From assembly GCF_027270315.1 (NCBI RefSeq), contig NZ_CP114413.1:3162001-3226000 (forward strand): DNA of 64,000 nucleotides, given 5' to 3'. The stretch is from Streptomyces cinnabarinus (GTDB lineage: Bacteria; Actinomycetota; Actinomycetes; Streptomycetales; Streptomycetaceae). Under the pieces are notes generated by a model. The model was not told the DNA's origin and made no database searches. It was given only the letters and a program-made list of their open reading frames with translations. A program made the position numbers and the translations under genes. Shown here piece by piece: positions 53,931 through 61,821 of this stretch; the first letter of the stretch is position 1, and the number at the start of each line of letters is the position of its first letter.

Positions 53931-56164
53931 GTCCGCCTCCTCGCCCGCCGACGGCGGCGGCGTGTCTCACGGTTCTCCGTGGTCGGATTGCCCACGGTCG
54001 CCGCCTGCTGCCCACCGTCCTGCTCGGGCGCGCCCTCCTGGCTGGCCCGCTGTTCCTTCGCCGGGTCCTTGGTGACCTTCGGGGAGAGGATCGACCCGTC
54101 CGCCTGGATCTTCGGCAGCTTCTTCTGCGGGGTCGGCAGCAGCGCGTTCTTCTTGTTGATGACGCCGTCGTCGGAGATGCCGTACAGCGCGTCATAGATG
54201 TTGCGGACGGCGGGGCCGGAGGCGCCGGAGCCCGTACCACCCTGGGAGATCGTCATGACGACCGCGTAGTCCTTGGTGTACGTGGCGAACCAGGACGTCG
54301 TCTGCTTGCCGTAGACCTCGGCGGTACCGGTCTTGGCGTGCATCGGGATCTCGTCCTGGGGCCAGCCGCCGAACCGCCAGGCGGCGGTACCGCGGGTGGC
54401 GACGCCGGCCAGGGCGTCGTCCATCTGGGCCAGCGTCTGCTTGCTGACCGGCAGCTTGCCGTGCGACTCGGGCTTGATCTCCGAGACCTGCTTGCCGTCG
54501 GCGCTGACGATCGCCTTGCCGACCGTGGGGTCGTACAGGGTGCCGCCGTTGGAGATGGCCGCGTAGATGGTGGCCATCTGGATCGGGGTCACCAGGGTGT
54601 CGCCCTGGCCGATGGAGTAGTTGATCTCGTCACCGGCGCGCATCTTGTTGCCTTCGAGGCAGTTCTCGTAGGCAATCTTCTCGACGTAGTCGCCGTCCTT
54701 CTTGCCGGTCTTGCACCAGGCGTCCTTGTTGGCCTTCCAGTAGGACTGCTTCCACTGGCGGTCGGGGACCCGGCCGGTGACCTCGTTGGGCAGGTCGATG
54801 CCGGTCTCCGCGCCGAGGCCGAACTGGTGGGCGGCCTTGTAGAAGTAGTCCTTCGGCTTGCCCTTGGGGTTGATGCCGCCGTCCTTCTTCCACTCGTTGT
54901 GCGCGAGGGAGTAGTAGACGGTGTCACAGGAGACCTCAAGGGCGCGGCCGAGGTCGATCGGGCCGTGGTTCTGGGACTCGAAGTTCTTGAAGACCTGGCC
55001 GCCGACGGAGTACGAGCTGGAGCAGTTGTAGCGGCCATCGAAGTCGTAGCCGGCCTCGACCGCGGCGGCCGTGGAGACCACCTTGAAGATCGAGCCGGGC
55101 GCCGCCTGACCCTGTATGGCGCGGTTCAGCAGCGGGTAGTTGGAGGACTTGCCGGTGAGCTTCCTGTAGTCCTTGGCGGAGATGCCCCCCACCCAGGCGT
55201 TCGGGTCGTAGTTCGGGTTGGAGGCCATGGCGACGACCCGGCCGGTCTTGGCCTCCATCACCACGACCGCGCCCGCGTCGGCCTTGTACCGCTCCTGGGT
55301 GTTGCGGTCCCACTGCCTGCGGGCTTCCTTCATCGCCTCGTTCAGCTCGTACTCGGCGACCCGCTGGACGCGGGCGTCGATGCTGGTGACGAGGTTGGAG
55401 CCGGGCTGGGCGGCGTCCGCCTCGGCCTGGCCGATGACCCGGCCGAGGTTGTCCACCTCGTAGCGGGTGACGCCTGCTTTGCCGCGCAGCTCCTTGTCGT
55501 ACCGGCGCTCGAGTCCGGAGCGGCCGACCTGGTCGGAGCGGAGGTAGGGGGACTCGGTGTCCTGGGCCTGGGTGATCTCCTCGTCGGTGACCGGGGAGAG
55601 ATAGCCGAGGACCTGGGCCGTGTTGGAGCCGCCGGGTCCCGCGTACCGCCGGACGGCCTGGGGTTCGGCGGTGATGCCGGGGAAGTCCTCGGCGCGCTCG
55701 CGGATCTGGAGGGCCTGCTTGGCGGTGGCCTCGTCGGTGATGGGGATCGGCTGGTACGGCGAGCCGTTCCAGCAGGGCTGCGGGGTCTCGGCGTCACAGA
55801 GCCGGACCTTCTCCAGCACCTCCTTGGGCTTCATGCCGAGGACCCCGGCCAGCTTGGTGAGGACGGCCTTGCCGTCGTCCTTCATCTTCAGCAGGTCGGT
55901 GCGGGAGGCGGAGACGACCAGCCGCGTCTCGTTGTCGGCCAGCGGCACTCCGCGGGCGTCCAGGATCGAGCCGCGCACGGCCGGGTCGACGACCTGCTGG
56001 ACGTGGTTGCCGGAGGCTTCCTTGGCGTACTCGGCGCCCTCCCGGATCTGGAGGTACCACAACCGGCCGCCGAGGGTGCCGAGGAGGGACAGGACGAGGA
56101 TCTGGATCACGACGAGTCGGATCTGGACCCGTGGGGTCCGCCCGGTCTCGGGGATGTTGGTCAC
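53927..56164 (-). CDS. mrdA: Penicillin-binding protein 2 (class B transpeptidase)
   Basis: A 745-aa bitopic enzyme that cross-links peptidoglycan. One N-terminal transmembrane helix (~13-39), a PBP dimerisation domain (~55-300) and the transpeptidase domain follow. Active-site motifs: SIFK within APGSIFKVV (~365), SCDTVYY as the SxN-region equivalent, and HAKTGTAEV (KTG). The C-terminal ~80 residues are Gln/Lys/Arg-rich with an RRRRRARRR tail, longer than in E. coli PBP2. The GTG start follows a GGGGGCGG purine run. Encoded between rodA and mreD. Confidence 0.95.
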   Translation of the reverse strand: MTNIPETGRTPRVQIRLVVIQILVLSLLGTLGGRLWYLQIREGAEYAKEASGNHVQQVVDPAVRGSILDARGVPLADNETRLVVSASRTDLLKMKDDGKAVLTKLAGVLGMKPKEVLEKVRLCDAETPQPCWNGSPYQPIPITDEATAKQALQIRERAEDFPGITAEPQAVRRYAGPGGSNTAQVLGYLSPVTDEEITQAQDTESPYLRSDQVGRSGLERRYDKELRGKAGVTRYEVDNLGRVIGQAEADAAQPGSNLVTSIDARVQRVAEYELNEAMKEARRQWDRNTQERYKADAGAVVVMEAKTGRVVAMASNPNYDPNAWVGGISAKDYRKLTGKSSNYPLLNRAIQGQAAPGSIFKVVSTAAAVEAGYDFDGRYNCSSSYSVGGQVFKNFESQNHGPIDLGRALEVSCDTVYYSLAHNEWKKDGGINPKGKPKDYFYKAAHQFGLGAETGIDLPNEVTGRVPDRQWKQSYWKANKDAWCKTGKKDGDYVEKIAYENCLEGNKMRAGDEINYSIGQGDTLVTPIQMATIYAAISNGGTLYDPTVGKAIVSADGKQVSEIKPESHGKLPVSKQTLAQMDDALAGVATRGTAAWRFGGWPQDEIPMHAKTGTAEVYGKQTTSWFATYTKDYAVVMTISQGGTGSGASGPAVRNIYDALYGISDDGVINKKNALLPTPQKKLPKIQADGSILSPKVTKDPAKEQRASQEGAPEQDGGQQAATVGNPTTENRETRRRRRRARRRT

Positions 56165-56280
56165 TGCGGCTGCCGCCCCCTCTCAGTGCGCCGGTGTGTG
56201 TGCGCGTACGAATGATGAACGGCCGACCTGTGAGCCGACGTTCCGCCCCCGCGAACCCGTTCGAGTGAACTCGTCCGCTC

Positions 56281-56958
56281 TCACAGCCGCTTGACCCCCT
56301 TGATGCGTCCGGCGCGGGTCGTACGCGCACGCGCCGCCTTCACCTTCAGGCCGCCCAGGCCGCCGCGCTGGCTGCCGATGCGCAGTCCGGTGCCGCCGGA
56401 GAGCCAGCCGGTGGAGATGTCGGTCTTCCCTGCGGAGTTGGTCTCGGCCAGCGGGTCGTTGTCCGCGCGCCGGGCCAGCGCCATGATCCCCGGGACCACG
56501 AACGGCGCGAGCAGCAGGTCGTAGAGCGCGGCCGTGAACAGCAGGCCAGTGAGGCCGACATGGCGGGCGGCGGTGTCGCCGACGAGGGCGCCGACCCCGG
56601 CGTAGAGCAGGGTGGAGCCGAGGGCCGCGGCGACCACCACGACCATGGGTCCGGTGGCCGACTTCAGCTGGCCGTTCTCCGGCTTGATGAGGCCGGCGAG
56701 GTAGCCGATGACGCAGAGCACCAGGGCGTAGCGGCCGGCGGCGTGGTCGGCGGGTGGGGCGAGGTCGGCGAGCAGGCCCGCGCCGAAGCCGATGAGGGCG
56801 CCGCCGACATGGCCGTAGACCATGGCGAGGCCCAGGACGGTCAGCAGGAGCAGGTCGGGGACGGCGCCCGGGAGGTGCAGCCGGGCCAGGACGCTGACCT
56901 GGAGCACCAGGGCGACGACGACGAGCGAGGAGGAGAGCAGGATCCGGTTGACGCGCAT
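56281..56958 (-). CDS. mreD: Rod shape-determining protein MreD
   Basis: A 225-aa membrane protein with ~6 transmembrane helices (residues ~7-165) and a basic C-terminal tail after ~185 (KVKAARARTTRAGRIKGVKRL), longer than in rod-shaped bacteria. MreD is part of the membrane complex linking MreB to peptidoglycan synthesis. The features are the usual weakly conserved ones, e.g. VLARLHLPGAVPDLLLL and the GGALIGFGAGLLADLAPP region. It lies 13 bp after mreC, so the two are co-transcribed. Confidence 0.92.
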   Translation of the reverse strand: MRVNRILLSSSLVVVALVLQVSVLARLHLPGAVPDLLLLTVLGLAMVYGHVGGALIGFGAGLLADLAPPADHAAGRYALVLCVIGYLAGLIKPENGQLKSATGPMVVVVAAALGSTLLYAGVGALVGDTAARHVGLTGLLFTAALYDLLLAPFVVPGIMALARRADNDPLAETNSAGKTDISTGWLSGGTGLRIGSQRGGLGGLKVKAARARTTRAGRIKGVKRL

Positions 56959-56971
56959 GGGGCTTCAGCTC

Positions 56972-57922
56972 CTACTGCTCTTCTTGCGAGTACTGGCCAT
57001 CGACGGGCGCCTGGCCGGACGGGGTGACGGTCACCGTCACGGTCGGGGTGGGGGTCGGCTTGGGCTTGGCGGGGAGCACCGTGTCGCGTGGGTCCTTCTT
57101 CGGGGCCTCGACGACGACGCCGACGATGTCGAGCTTGGTGAAGCTGACGTAGGGCGTGACGTAGAGGGTGCGGGTGAGGTCGCCGCCGGAGGGGTCGACG
57201 CGGCTCACCACGCCGACCGGGACGCCGGGCACGAAGGGCTTGTCGGCCTGCGAGCCGAAGGTGACCAGACGGTCGCCCTTCTTGATCTGCGCCTTGCCGT
57301 TGAGGAGTTCGACGCGCAGCGGGCCGTCGCCCTGGCCGGAGGCGAAGCCGAGCTCGTCGTTGCCCTCCATGCGGGTGCCGACGGTGAAGTCGGGGTCGCT
57401 GGCGAGCAGCACGGTCGCGGTGTTGGGTCCGACGGTGGTGACCCGCCCGACCAGGCCGTCGCCGTTGAGGACGGTCATGTCCCGCTTCAGCCCGTCGTTG
57501 GCACCGGCGTCGATGGTGATGGTCCAGGAGAAGCCCTGGGCCGCTCCTATCGCGATGACCTCCGCGCCCTTGATGCCGTACTGGCCCTCACCCGCGACCT
57601 TCAGCATCTTGTCGAGCTGCTTGAGTCTGCTGCGGTTGCGGTCGTCGCTGCCGAGCTTCGCCTTGAGGGCGGCGTTCTCCTTCTCCAGCTCGGCAATCCG
57701 GTCATGGCGTTCGCCGGAGTCACGGATCGCGGAGACCGCGTTGCCGACGGGGTCGACCGCGGCCGAGACGCCGTCCTCGATCGGGCCGAACACGGTGGCC
57801 GCCGCCTGGCGGGCACCGTCGACCGGGGAGTCCTCCCCGCCGCGGATGTCCACCGTGATCAGCGCGAACGCGATGGCGATCAGCAGCACCAGGAGCAGCC
57901 GGCTCTCTCGTGTGTCCCTCAC
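56972..57922 (-). CDS. mreC: Rod shape-determining protein MreC
   Basis: A 316-aa bitopic protein: N-terminal membrane helix (RLLLVLLIAIAFALITVD, ~8-25), coiled coil (~70-105, RIAELEKENAALKAKL) and the extracytoplasmic beta-domain (~110-270; GFSWTITIDAGANDGLKRDM; GLVGRV). A Pro/Thr-rich tail follows. It interacts with penicillin-binding proteins and MreD and organises spore-wall synthesis in Streptomyces. GTG start. It is separated from mreB by ~140 bp that include a strong terminator, so it probably depends on its own promoter or on read-through. Confidence 0.95.
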   Translation of the reverse strand: MRDTRESRLLLVLLIAIAFALITVDIRGGEDSPVDGARQAAATVFGPIEDGVSAAVDPVGNAVSAIRDSGERHDRIAELEKENAALKAKLGSDDRNRSRLKQLDKMLKVAGEGQYGIKGAEVIAIGAAQGFSWTITIDAGANDGLKRDMTVLNGDGLVGRVTTVGPNTATVLLASDPDFTVGTRMEGNDELGFASGQGDGPLRVELLNGKAQIKKGDRLVTFGSQADKPFVPGVPVGVVSRVDPSGGDLTRTLYVTPYVSFTKLDIVGVVVEAPKKDPRDTVLPAKPKPTPTPTVTVTVTPSGQAPVDGQYSQEEQ

Positions 57923-58012
57923 GTGCGGCGGCCGTGCCCTTCCTCATAGGAATTCTTCAAGCCCCAGGGAGAACCGAGGGGCTGCTTTGGGAGCTTATGC
58001 CTCTATATCAAC

Positions 58013-58053
58013 GATCCGCCGTACGAGAGGAGATCATCTCGTACGGCGGAATC
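58013..58053 (-). terminator. Terminator between mreB and mreC
   Basis: A long stem, CCGCCGTACGAGA/TCTCGTACGGCGG (13 bp perfect), with an 8-base loop. On the minus strand ATCGTTGATATAG follows. A second weaker AGCCCC/GGGGCT stem lies at 57961-57983. Partial termination here would set mreB expression above mreCD. Confidence 0.85.
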
Positions 58054-58064
58054 GAAGAGTTACT

Positions 58065-59084
58065 TCATCTGCGGGGCTGGGCGTCCAGAACCTGCTGGAG
58101 CGCCTCGAACTCCTCGACGCACTTGCCGGAGCCGAGCGCCACGCTGTCCAGCGGGTCCTCGGCGATATGGATCGGCATACCGGTCTCCCGGCGCAGCCGC
58201 TCGTCGAGGCCGCGCAGCAGGGCGCCGCCGCCGGTCAGCACGATGCCGCGGTCCATGATGTCGCCGGACAGCTCGGGCGGACACTTGTCGAGGGTCGTCT
58301 TGACCGCGTCGACAATGGCGTTGACGGGCTCCTCGATCGCCTTGCGTACTTCGGCGGCGGAGATGACGACGGTCTTGGGCAGCCCGGAGACGAGGTCCCG
58401 GCCGCGGATTTCGGTGTGTTCGTCAGCATCGAGGTCGTACGCCGAACCGATCGTGATCTTGATCTGCTCGGCCGTGCGCTCACCCAGCAGGAGCGAGTAC
58501 TCCTTCTTGATGTGCTGGATGATCGCGTTGTCCAGTTCGTCGCCCGCGACCCGGATGGACTGGGCGGTGACGATGCCGCCGAGGGAGATGACCGCGACCT
58601 CCGTGGTGCCGCCGCCGATGTCCACCACCATGTTGCCCGTGGCCTCGTGGACCGGCAGGCCGGAGCCGATGGCCGCGGCCATGGGCTCCTCGATGATGTG
58701 CACCTGACGGGCGCCGGCCTGGGACGACGCCTCGATGACGGCGCGGCGCTCGACGCCCGTGATGCCCGAGGGCACACAGACGACGACCCGCGGACGAGCC
58801 AGATACCGCCGCTTGTGGATCTTCAGGATGAAGTAGCGGAGCATCCGCTCGGTGATCTCGAAGTCGGCGATCACGCCGTCCTTCAGCGGACGTACGGCAA
58901 CGATGTTGCCGGGCGTGCGCCCGATCATCTTCTTCGCTTCGGCGCCGACCGCGAGGATGCCACCGGTGTTGGTGTTGATCGCGACGACGGACGGCTCGTT
59001 GAGTACGATCCCGCGACCCCTGACGTACACCAGCGTGTTGGCGGTCCCGAGGTCGACAGCCATGTCACGGCCGATGAACGACAT
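58065..59084 (-). CDS. mreB: Actin-like cell-shape protein MreB
   Basis: A 339-aa ATP-binding actin homologue. Phosphate-binding motifs: DMAVDLGTANTLVYV, VVDIGGGTTEVAVISLGG and VLTGGGALLRGLDERL. In Streptomyces it acts mainly in sporulation-septum and spore-wall formation rather than in tip growth. I use the ATG at 59084 because GGGGA lies six bases upstream; an ATG four codons earlier (59096) lacks a site. The 278 bp upstream carry its promoter and the ndk terminator. Confidence 0.97.
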   Translation of the reverse strand: MSFIGRDMAVDLGTANTLVYVRGRGIVLNEPSVVAINTNTGGILAVGAEAKKMIGRTPGNIVAVRPLKDGVIADFEITERMLRYFILKIHKRRYLARPRVVVCVPSGITGVERRAVIEASSQAGARQVHIIEEPMAAAIGSGLPVHEATGNMVVDIGGGTTEVAVISLGGIVTAQSIRVAGDELDNAIIQHIKKEYSLLLGERTAEQIKITIGSAYDLDADEHTEIRGRDLVSGLPKTVVISAAEVRKAIEEPVNAIVDAVKTTLDKCPPELSGDIMDRGIVLTGGGALLRGLDERLRRETGMPIHIAEDPLDSVALGSGKCVEEFEALQQVLDAQPRR

Positions 59085-59308
59085 TGAGTTCCCCATCAGG
59101 ATTCGTCTGGCCTTCCTGGGCGCTTTTGAGGGCATTTCAGGTCGGCGAAGTGGGTGCTGTGACGTGAAGGCTTCCATCGTAGACGCGCCTTCGCGAACAC
59201 GGCGTGAGGGTCCTCCGCCATTGTCAGCAGATCATGTGCGGGTTCGCTCCTGGAGACGAGCGTTCGGGGACTCTCGTTCCCCCATACGCCCCGCATATGC
59301 CAGAAAGT

Positions 59309-59329
59309 CCGGGGGCGTTGCCCCCGGGC
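59309..59329 (-). terminator. Terminator after ndk
   Basis: A perfect 8-bp stem CCGGGGGC/GCCCCCGG with a 3-base loop, followed on the minus strand by ACTTTCTGG. It separates ndk from the mreB promoter region. Confidence 0.75.
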
Positions 59330-59362
59330 TCTCTGATCTGCTGCTTCCGGCTGCCCCGAGAA

Positions 59363-59776
59363 TCAGGCGCGACCGGGGAAGAAGATCTTCACCTCGCGCG
59401 CCGCGGACTCCTCGGAGTCGGAGGCGTGGATGAGGTTCTCCCGGACGATCACACCGAAGTCACCGCGGATCGAACCGGGCGCGGCGGCGATCGGGTCGGT
59501 CGGACCGGCGAGCGCGCGCACCCCCTCGATGACCCGCTCGCCCTCGACGATCAGCGCGACGACCGGGCCGGAGGACATGAACTCCACCAGCGGCTCGTAG
59601 AAGGGCTTGCCCTTGTGCTCGCCGTAGTGCTGCTCCAGCGTCTCCTGGTCCAGCGTGCGCAGTTCCAGCGCGGTGATCGCCCAGCCCGCCTTGCGCTCGA
59701 TGCGGCTGATGATCTCGCCGGTCAGGCCACGACGGACGGCGTCGGGCTTGAGCAGGACGAGGGTGCGCTGAGTCAC
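59363..59776 (-). CDS. ndk: Nucleoside diphosphate kinase
   Basis: A 137-aa enzyme transferring the gamma phosphate of ATP to NDPs through a phospho-histidine. Signature NLIHASDSEESA holds the conserved Ser/Asp next to the active site. The N-terminus TLVLLKPDAVRRGLTGEI is typical. The expected active-site His region is GDFGVIVREN followed by NLIHASD. A GTG start with AGGAG upstream. Last gene of the valS-folC-DUF4233-ndk group, with a terminator after it. Confidence 0.97.
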   Translation of the reverse strand: MTQRTLVLLKPDAVRRGLTGEIISRIERKAGWAITALELRTLDQETLEQHYGEHKGKPFYEPLVEFMSSGPVVALIVEGERVIEGVRALAGPTDPIAAAPGSIRGDFGVIVRENLIHASDSEESAAREVKIFFPGRA

Positions 59777-59841
59777 GACGGGCTCCTTAGTGCGTCAAGG
59801 TGTGCGGGAGGACGAGGTTACCCGGCGTGTCCGGGCGCCTG

Positions 59842-60198
59842 TTACGCAGCGTCAGGTGTAGAGGCCTCGGCCTGCGCGGCGAATCTCGCCTTGGCCTCGT
59901 CGATCTGCCGGCCGTAGTGCACGGACGCCCACCACAGGGCCGCGAAGGCCGCGCCGAGCACGAACATCGTCGGGATGACGAAGCCGGAGGCGATCAGCAC
60001 GGCCTGGAGCGCCCAGCCGAGGGCGATGCCACCGGGCCGGGTGACAAGACCGCACAGCAGCAGGCACAGGAACATCGCGATCCCGCTGACCGTCCACACC
60101 GTCCCCATGGACAGATCCGGATCCTTCATGGCGACCAGACCGGCGAAGCCGATCACGAAGAACTCGCCGATCAGGGTCGACGCGCAGAGCGTACGCAT
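59842..60198 (-). CDS. DUF4233 family membrane protein
   Basis: A 118-aa protein with four transmembrane helices (STLIGEFFVIGFAGLVA; VWTVSGIAMFLCLLLCGLV; ALGWALQAVLIASGFVI; MFVLGAAFAALWWASVHYG) and a short cytoplasmic C-terminal tail. It is almost always found between folC and ndk in actinobacteria. The 10-bp gap to folC indicates co-transcription. Function unknown. Confidence 0.9.
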   Translation of the reverse strand: MRTLCASTLIGEFFVIGFAGLVAMKDPDLSMGTVWTVSGIAMFLCLLLCGLVTRPGGIALGWALQAVLIASGFVIPTMFVLGAAFAALWWASVHYGRQIDEAKARFAAQAEASTPDAA

Positions 60199-60208
60199 GC
60201 TTGAAACC

Positions 60209-61693
60209 TCAGCCCTTCCCGAGCAGCAGTCGTGCCTCGCCGACCGTGATGACGGAACCCGTGACGAGCACCCCGCCGCCGGTGAACTCGCCCTCCTCCT
60301 CGGCCAGCGTGATCGCGGCCTCCAGGGCGTCCGGCAGCCGCGGCTCGACCTGCACCCGCTCCTCGCCGAACACCTCCACGGCGATCGCGGCCAACTCGTC
60401 GACGTCCATCGCGCGATGGCTGGAGTTCTGGGTGATCACGACCTCGGCGAAGATCGGCTCGAACGCCTCCAGCAGCCCGCGCACGTTCTTGTCGCCGCTG
60501 GCCCCGACCACGCCGATCAGCCGGCTGAAGTCGAAGGCCTCGCCGACCGCCTCGGCGGTCACCCGGGCGCCCGCCGGGTTGTGCGCGGCGTCCAGCACGA
60601 CGGTGGGCGACCGGCGTACGACCTCCATGCGGCCCGGCGAGGAGACGGCCGCGAAGGCCTTGCGGACGGTGTCGATGTCGAGCGGCTCGGCGCGCACGGC
60701 ACCGACGCCGAAGAACGCCTCCACGGCGGCCAGCGCCACGGCGGCGTTGTGCGCCTGGTGGGCGCCGTGCAGCGGGAGATAGACCTCCGGGTACTCGCCG
60801 CCGAGGCCGCGCAGGGTGGCCAGCTGCCCGCCCACGGCGACCTGCCGGGACACCACCCCGAACTCCAGGCCCTCGCGGGCGACGGTCGCGTCGACCTCCA
60901 CGGCCTTCTTCAGCAGCACCTGCGCCGCGTCGACCGGCTGCTGGGCCAGGATGACGGTCGCGTCCTGCTTGACGATGCCGGCCTTCTCGACGGCGATCTC
61001 GGCGGGTGTCTCCCCGAGCCGGTCGGTGTGGTCCAGGTCGATGGGGGTGACGACGGCGACGTCGCCGTCGATGACGTTGGTGGCGTCCCAGGAGCCGCCC
61101 ATGCCGACCTCGACGACGGCCACGTCGACGGGCGCGTCGGCGAAGGCGGCGTAGGCCATGCCGGTCAGCACCTCGAAGAAGGACAGCCGGTACTCCTGTG
61201 CCGCGTCGACCATCTCCACGTACGGCTTGATGTCCTGGTACGTCTCGATGAACCGCTCGGCGGAGATCGCGGCGCCGTCCAGACTGATCCGCTCGGTGAC
61301 GGACTGGACGTGCGGGGAGGTGTAGCGGCCGGTCCGCAGCTCGAAGGCGCCGAGCAGGGCCTCGATCATGCGGGCCGTGGTGGTCTTGCCGTTCGTCCCG
61401 GTGATGTGGATCGAGGGGTACGAGCGCTGCGGCTCGCCCAGCACGTCCATCAGCGCGGCGATACGGCTGACCGACGGCTCCAGCTTGGTCTCGCCCCAGC
61501 GAGTGGCGAGCTCCGCTTCGACTTCGCGCAGGGCCTTGTCGACCTCGGGGTCCTCGGGGCGGGTGGGTACGTCCGCGCTCGGGGCTCCGCCCTGGGTGCG
61601 GAGGGTACGGCTGCCGGCCTCGATGACCGCGAGATCGGGGTCGCGGTCGGTCTCTTCCGCGATGATCTCGTCGAAGGGGTCGCTTTCACTCAC
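60209..61693 (-). CDS. folC: Bifunctional folylpolyglutamate synthase / dihydrofolate synthase
   Basis: A 494-aa Mur-ligase-like enzyme that adds glutamate to dihydropteroate or folates. ATP site ITGTNGKTTTARMIEALL, substrate region YTSPHVQSVTERISLDG (in parts), and VEVGMGGSWDATNV are all intact. Residues 1-~45 are an acidic extension not found in E. coli FolC. GTG start, no clear ribosome binding site. Downstream of valS, from which a 128-bp gap with a hairpin repeat separates it. Confidence 0.96.
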   Translation of the reverse strand: MSESDPFDEIIAEETDRDPDLAVIEAGSRTLRTQGGAPSADVPTRPEDPEVDKALREVEAELATRWGETKLEPSVSRIAALMDVLGEPQRSYPSIHITGTNGKTTTARMIEALLGAFELRTGRYTSPHVQSVTERISLDGAAISAERFIETYQDIKPYVEMVDAAQEYRLSFFEVLTGMAYAAFADAPVDVAVVEVGMGGSWDATNVIDGDVAVVTPIDLDHTDRLGETPAEIAVEKAGIVKQDATVILAQQPVDAAQVLLKKAVEVDATVAREGLEFGVVSRQVAVGGQLATLRGLGGEYPEVYLPLHGAHQAHNAAVALAAVEAFFGVGAVRAEPLDIDTVRKAFAAVSSPGRMEVVRRSPTVVLDAAHNPAGARVTAEAVGEAFDFSRLIGVVGASGDKNVRGLLEAFEPIFAEVVITQNSSHRAMDVDELAAIAVEVFGEERVQVEPRLPDALEAAITLAEEEGEFTGGGVLVTGSVITVGEARLLLGKG

Positions 61694-61760
61694 GGGGTCA
61701 GTCTAAGGCGGTGCCCATTGAGGGGGGTGGCCGGTCTTGTCCGGCGGGCGCGGGGAGTCT

Positions 61761-61815
61761 GTGGCCTGTCGCGCCAGGCGCGGAGCCGCATATTCAATGC
61801 GGCACCGCGCCCCTG
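61761..61815. repeat. Streptomyces intergenic repeat with hairpin between valS and folC
   Basis: On the minus strand the sequence reads ggggcgcggtgccgcat-tgaat-atgcggctccgcg, followed by ggcgcgacagg. It has a 7-bp GCCGCAT/ATGCGGC stem. It resembles the dispersed GGGGCGCGG...GCGACCAGCC intergenic family, of which 23061-23104 is another member. It may end or trim the valS transcript. Confidence 0.55.
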
Positions 61816-61821
61816 GGTCGG

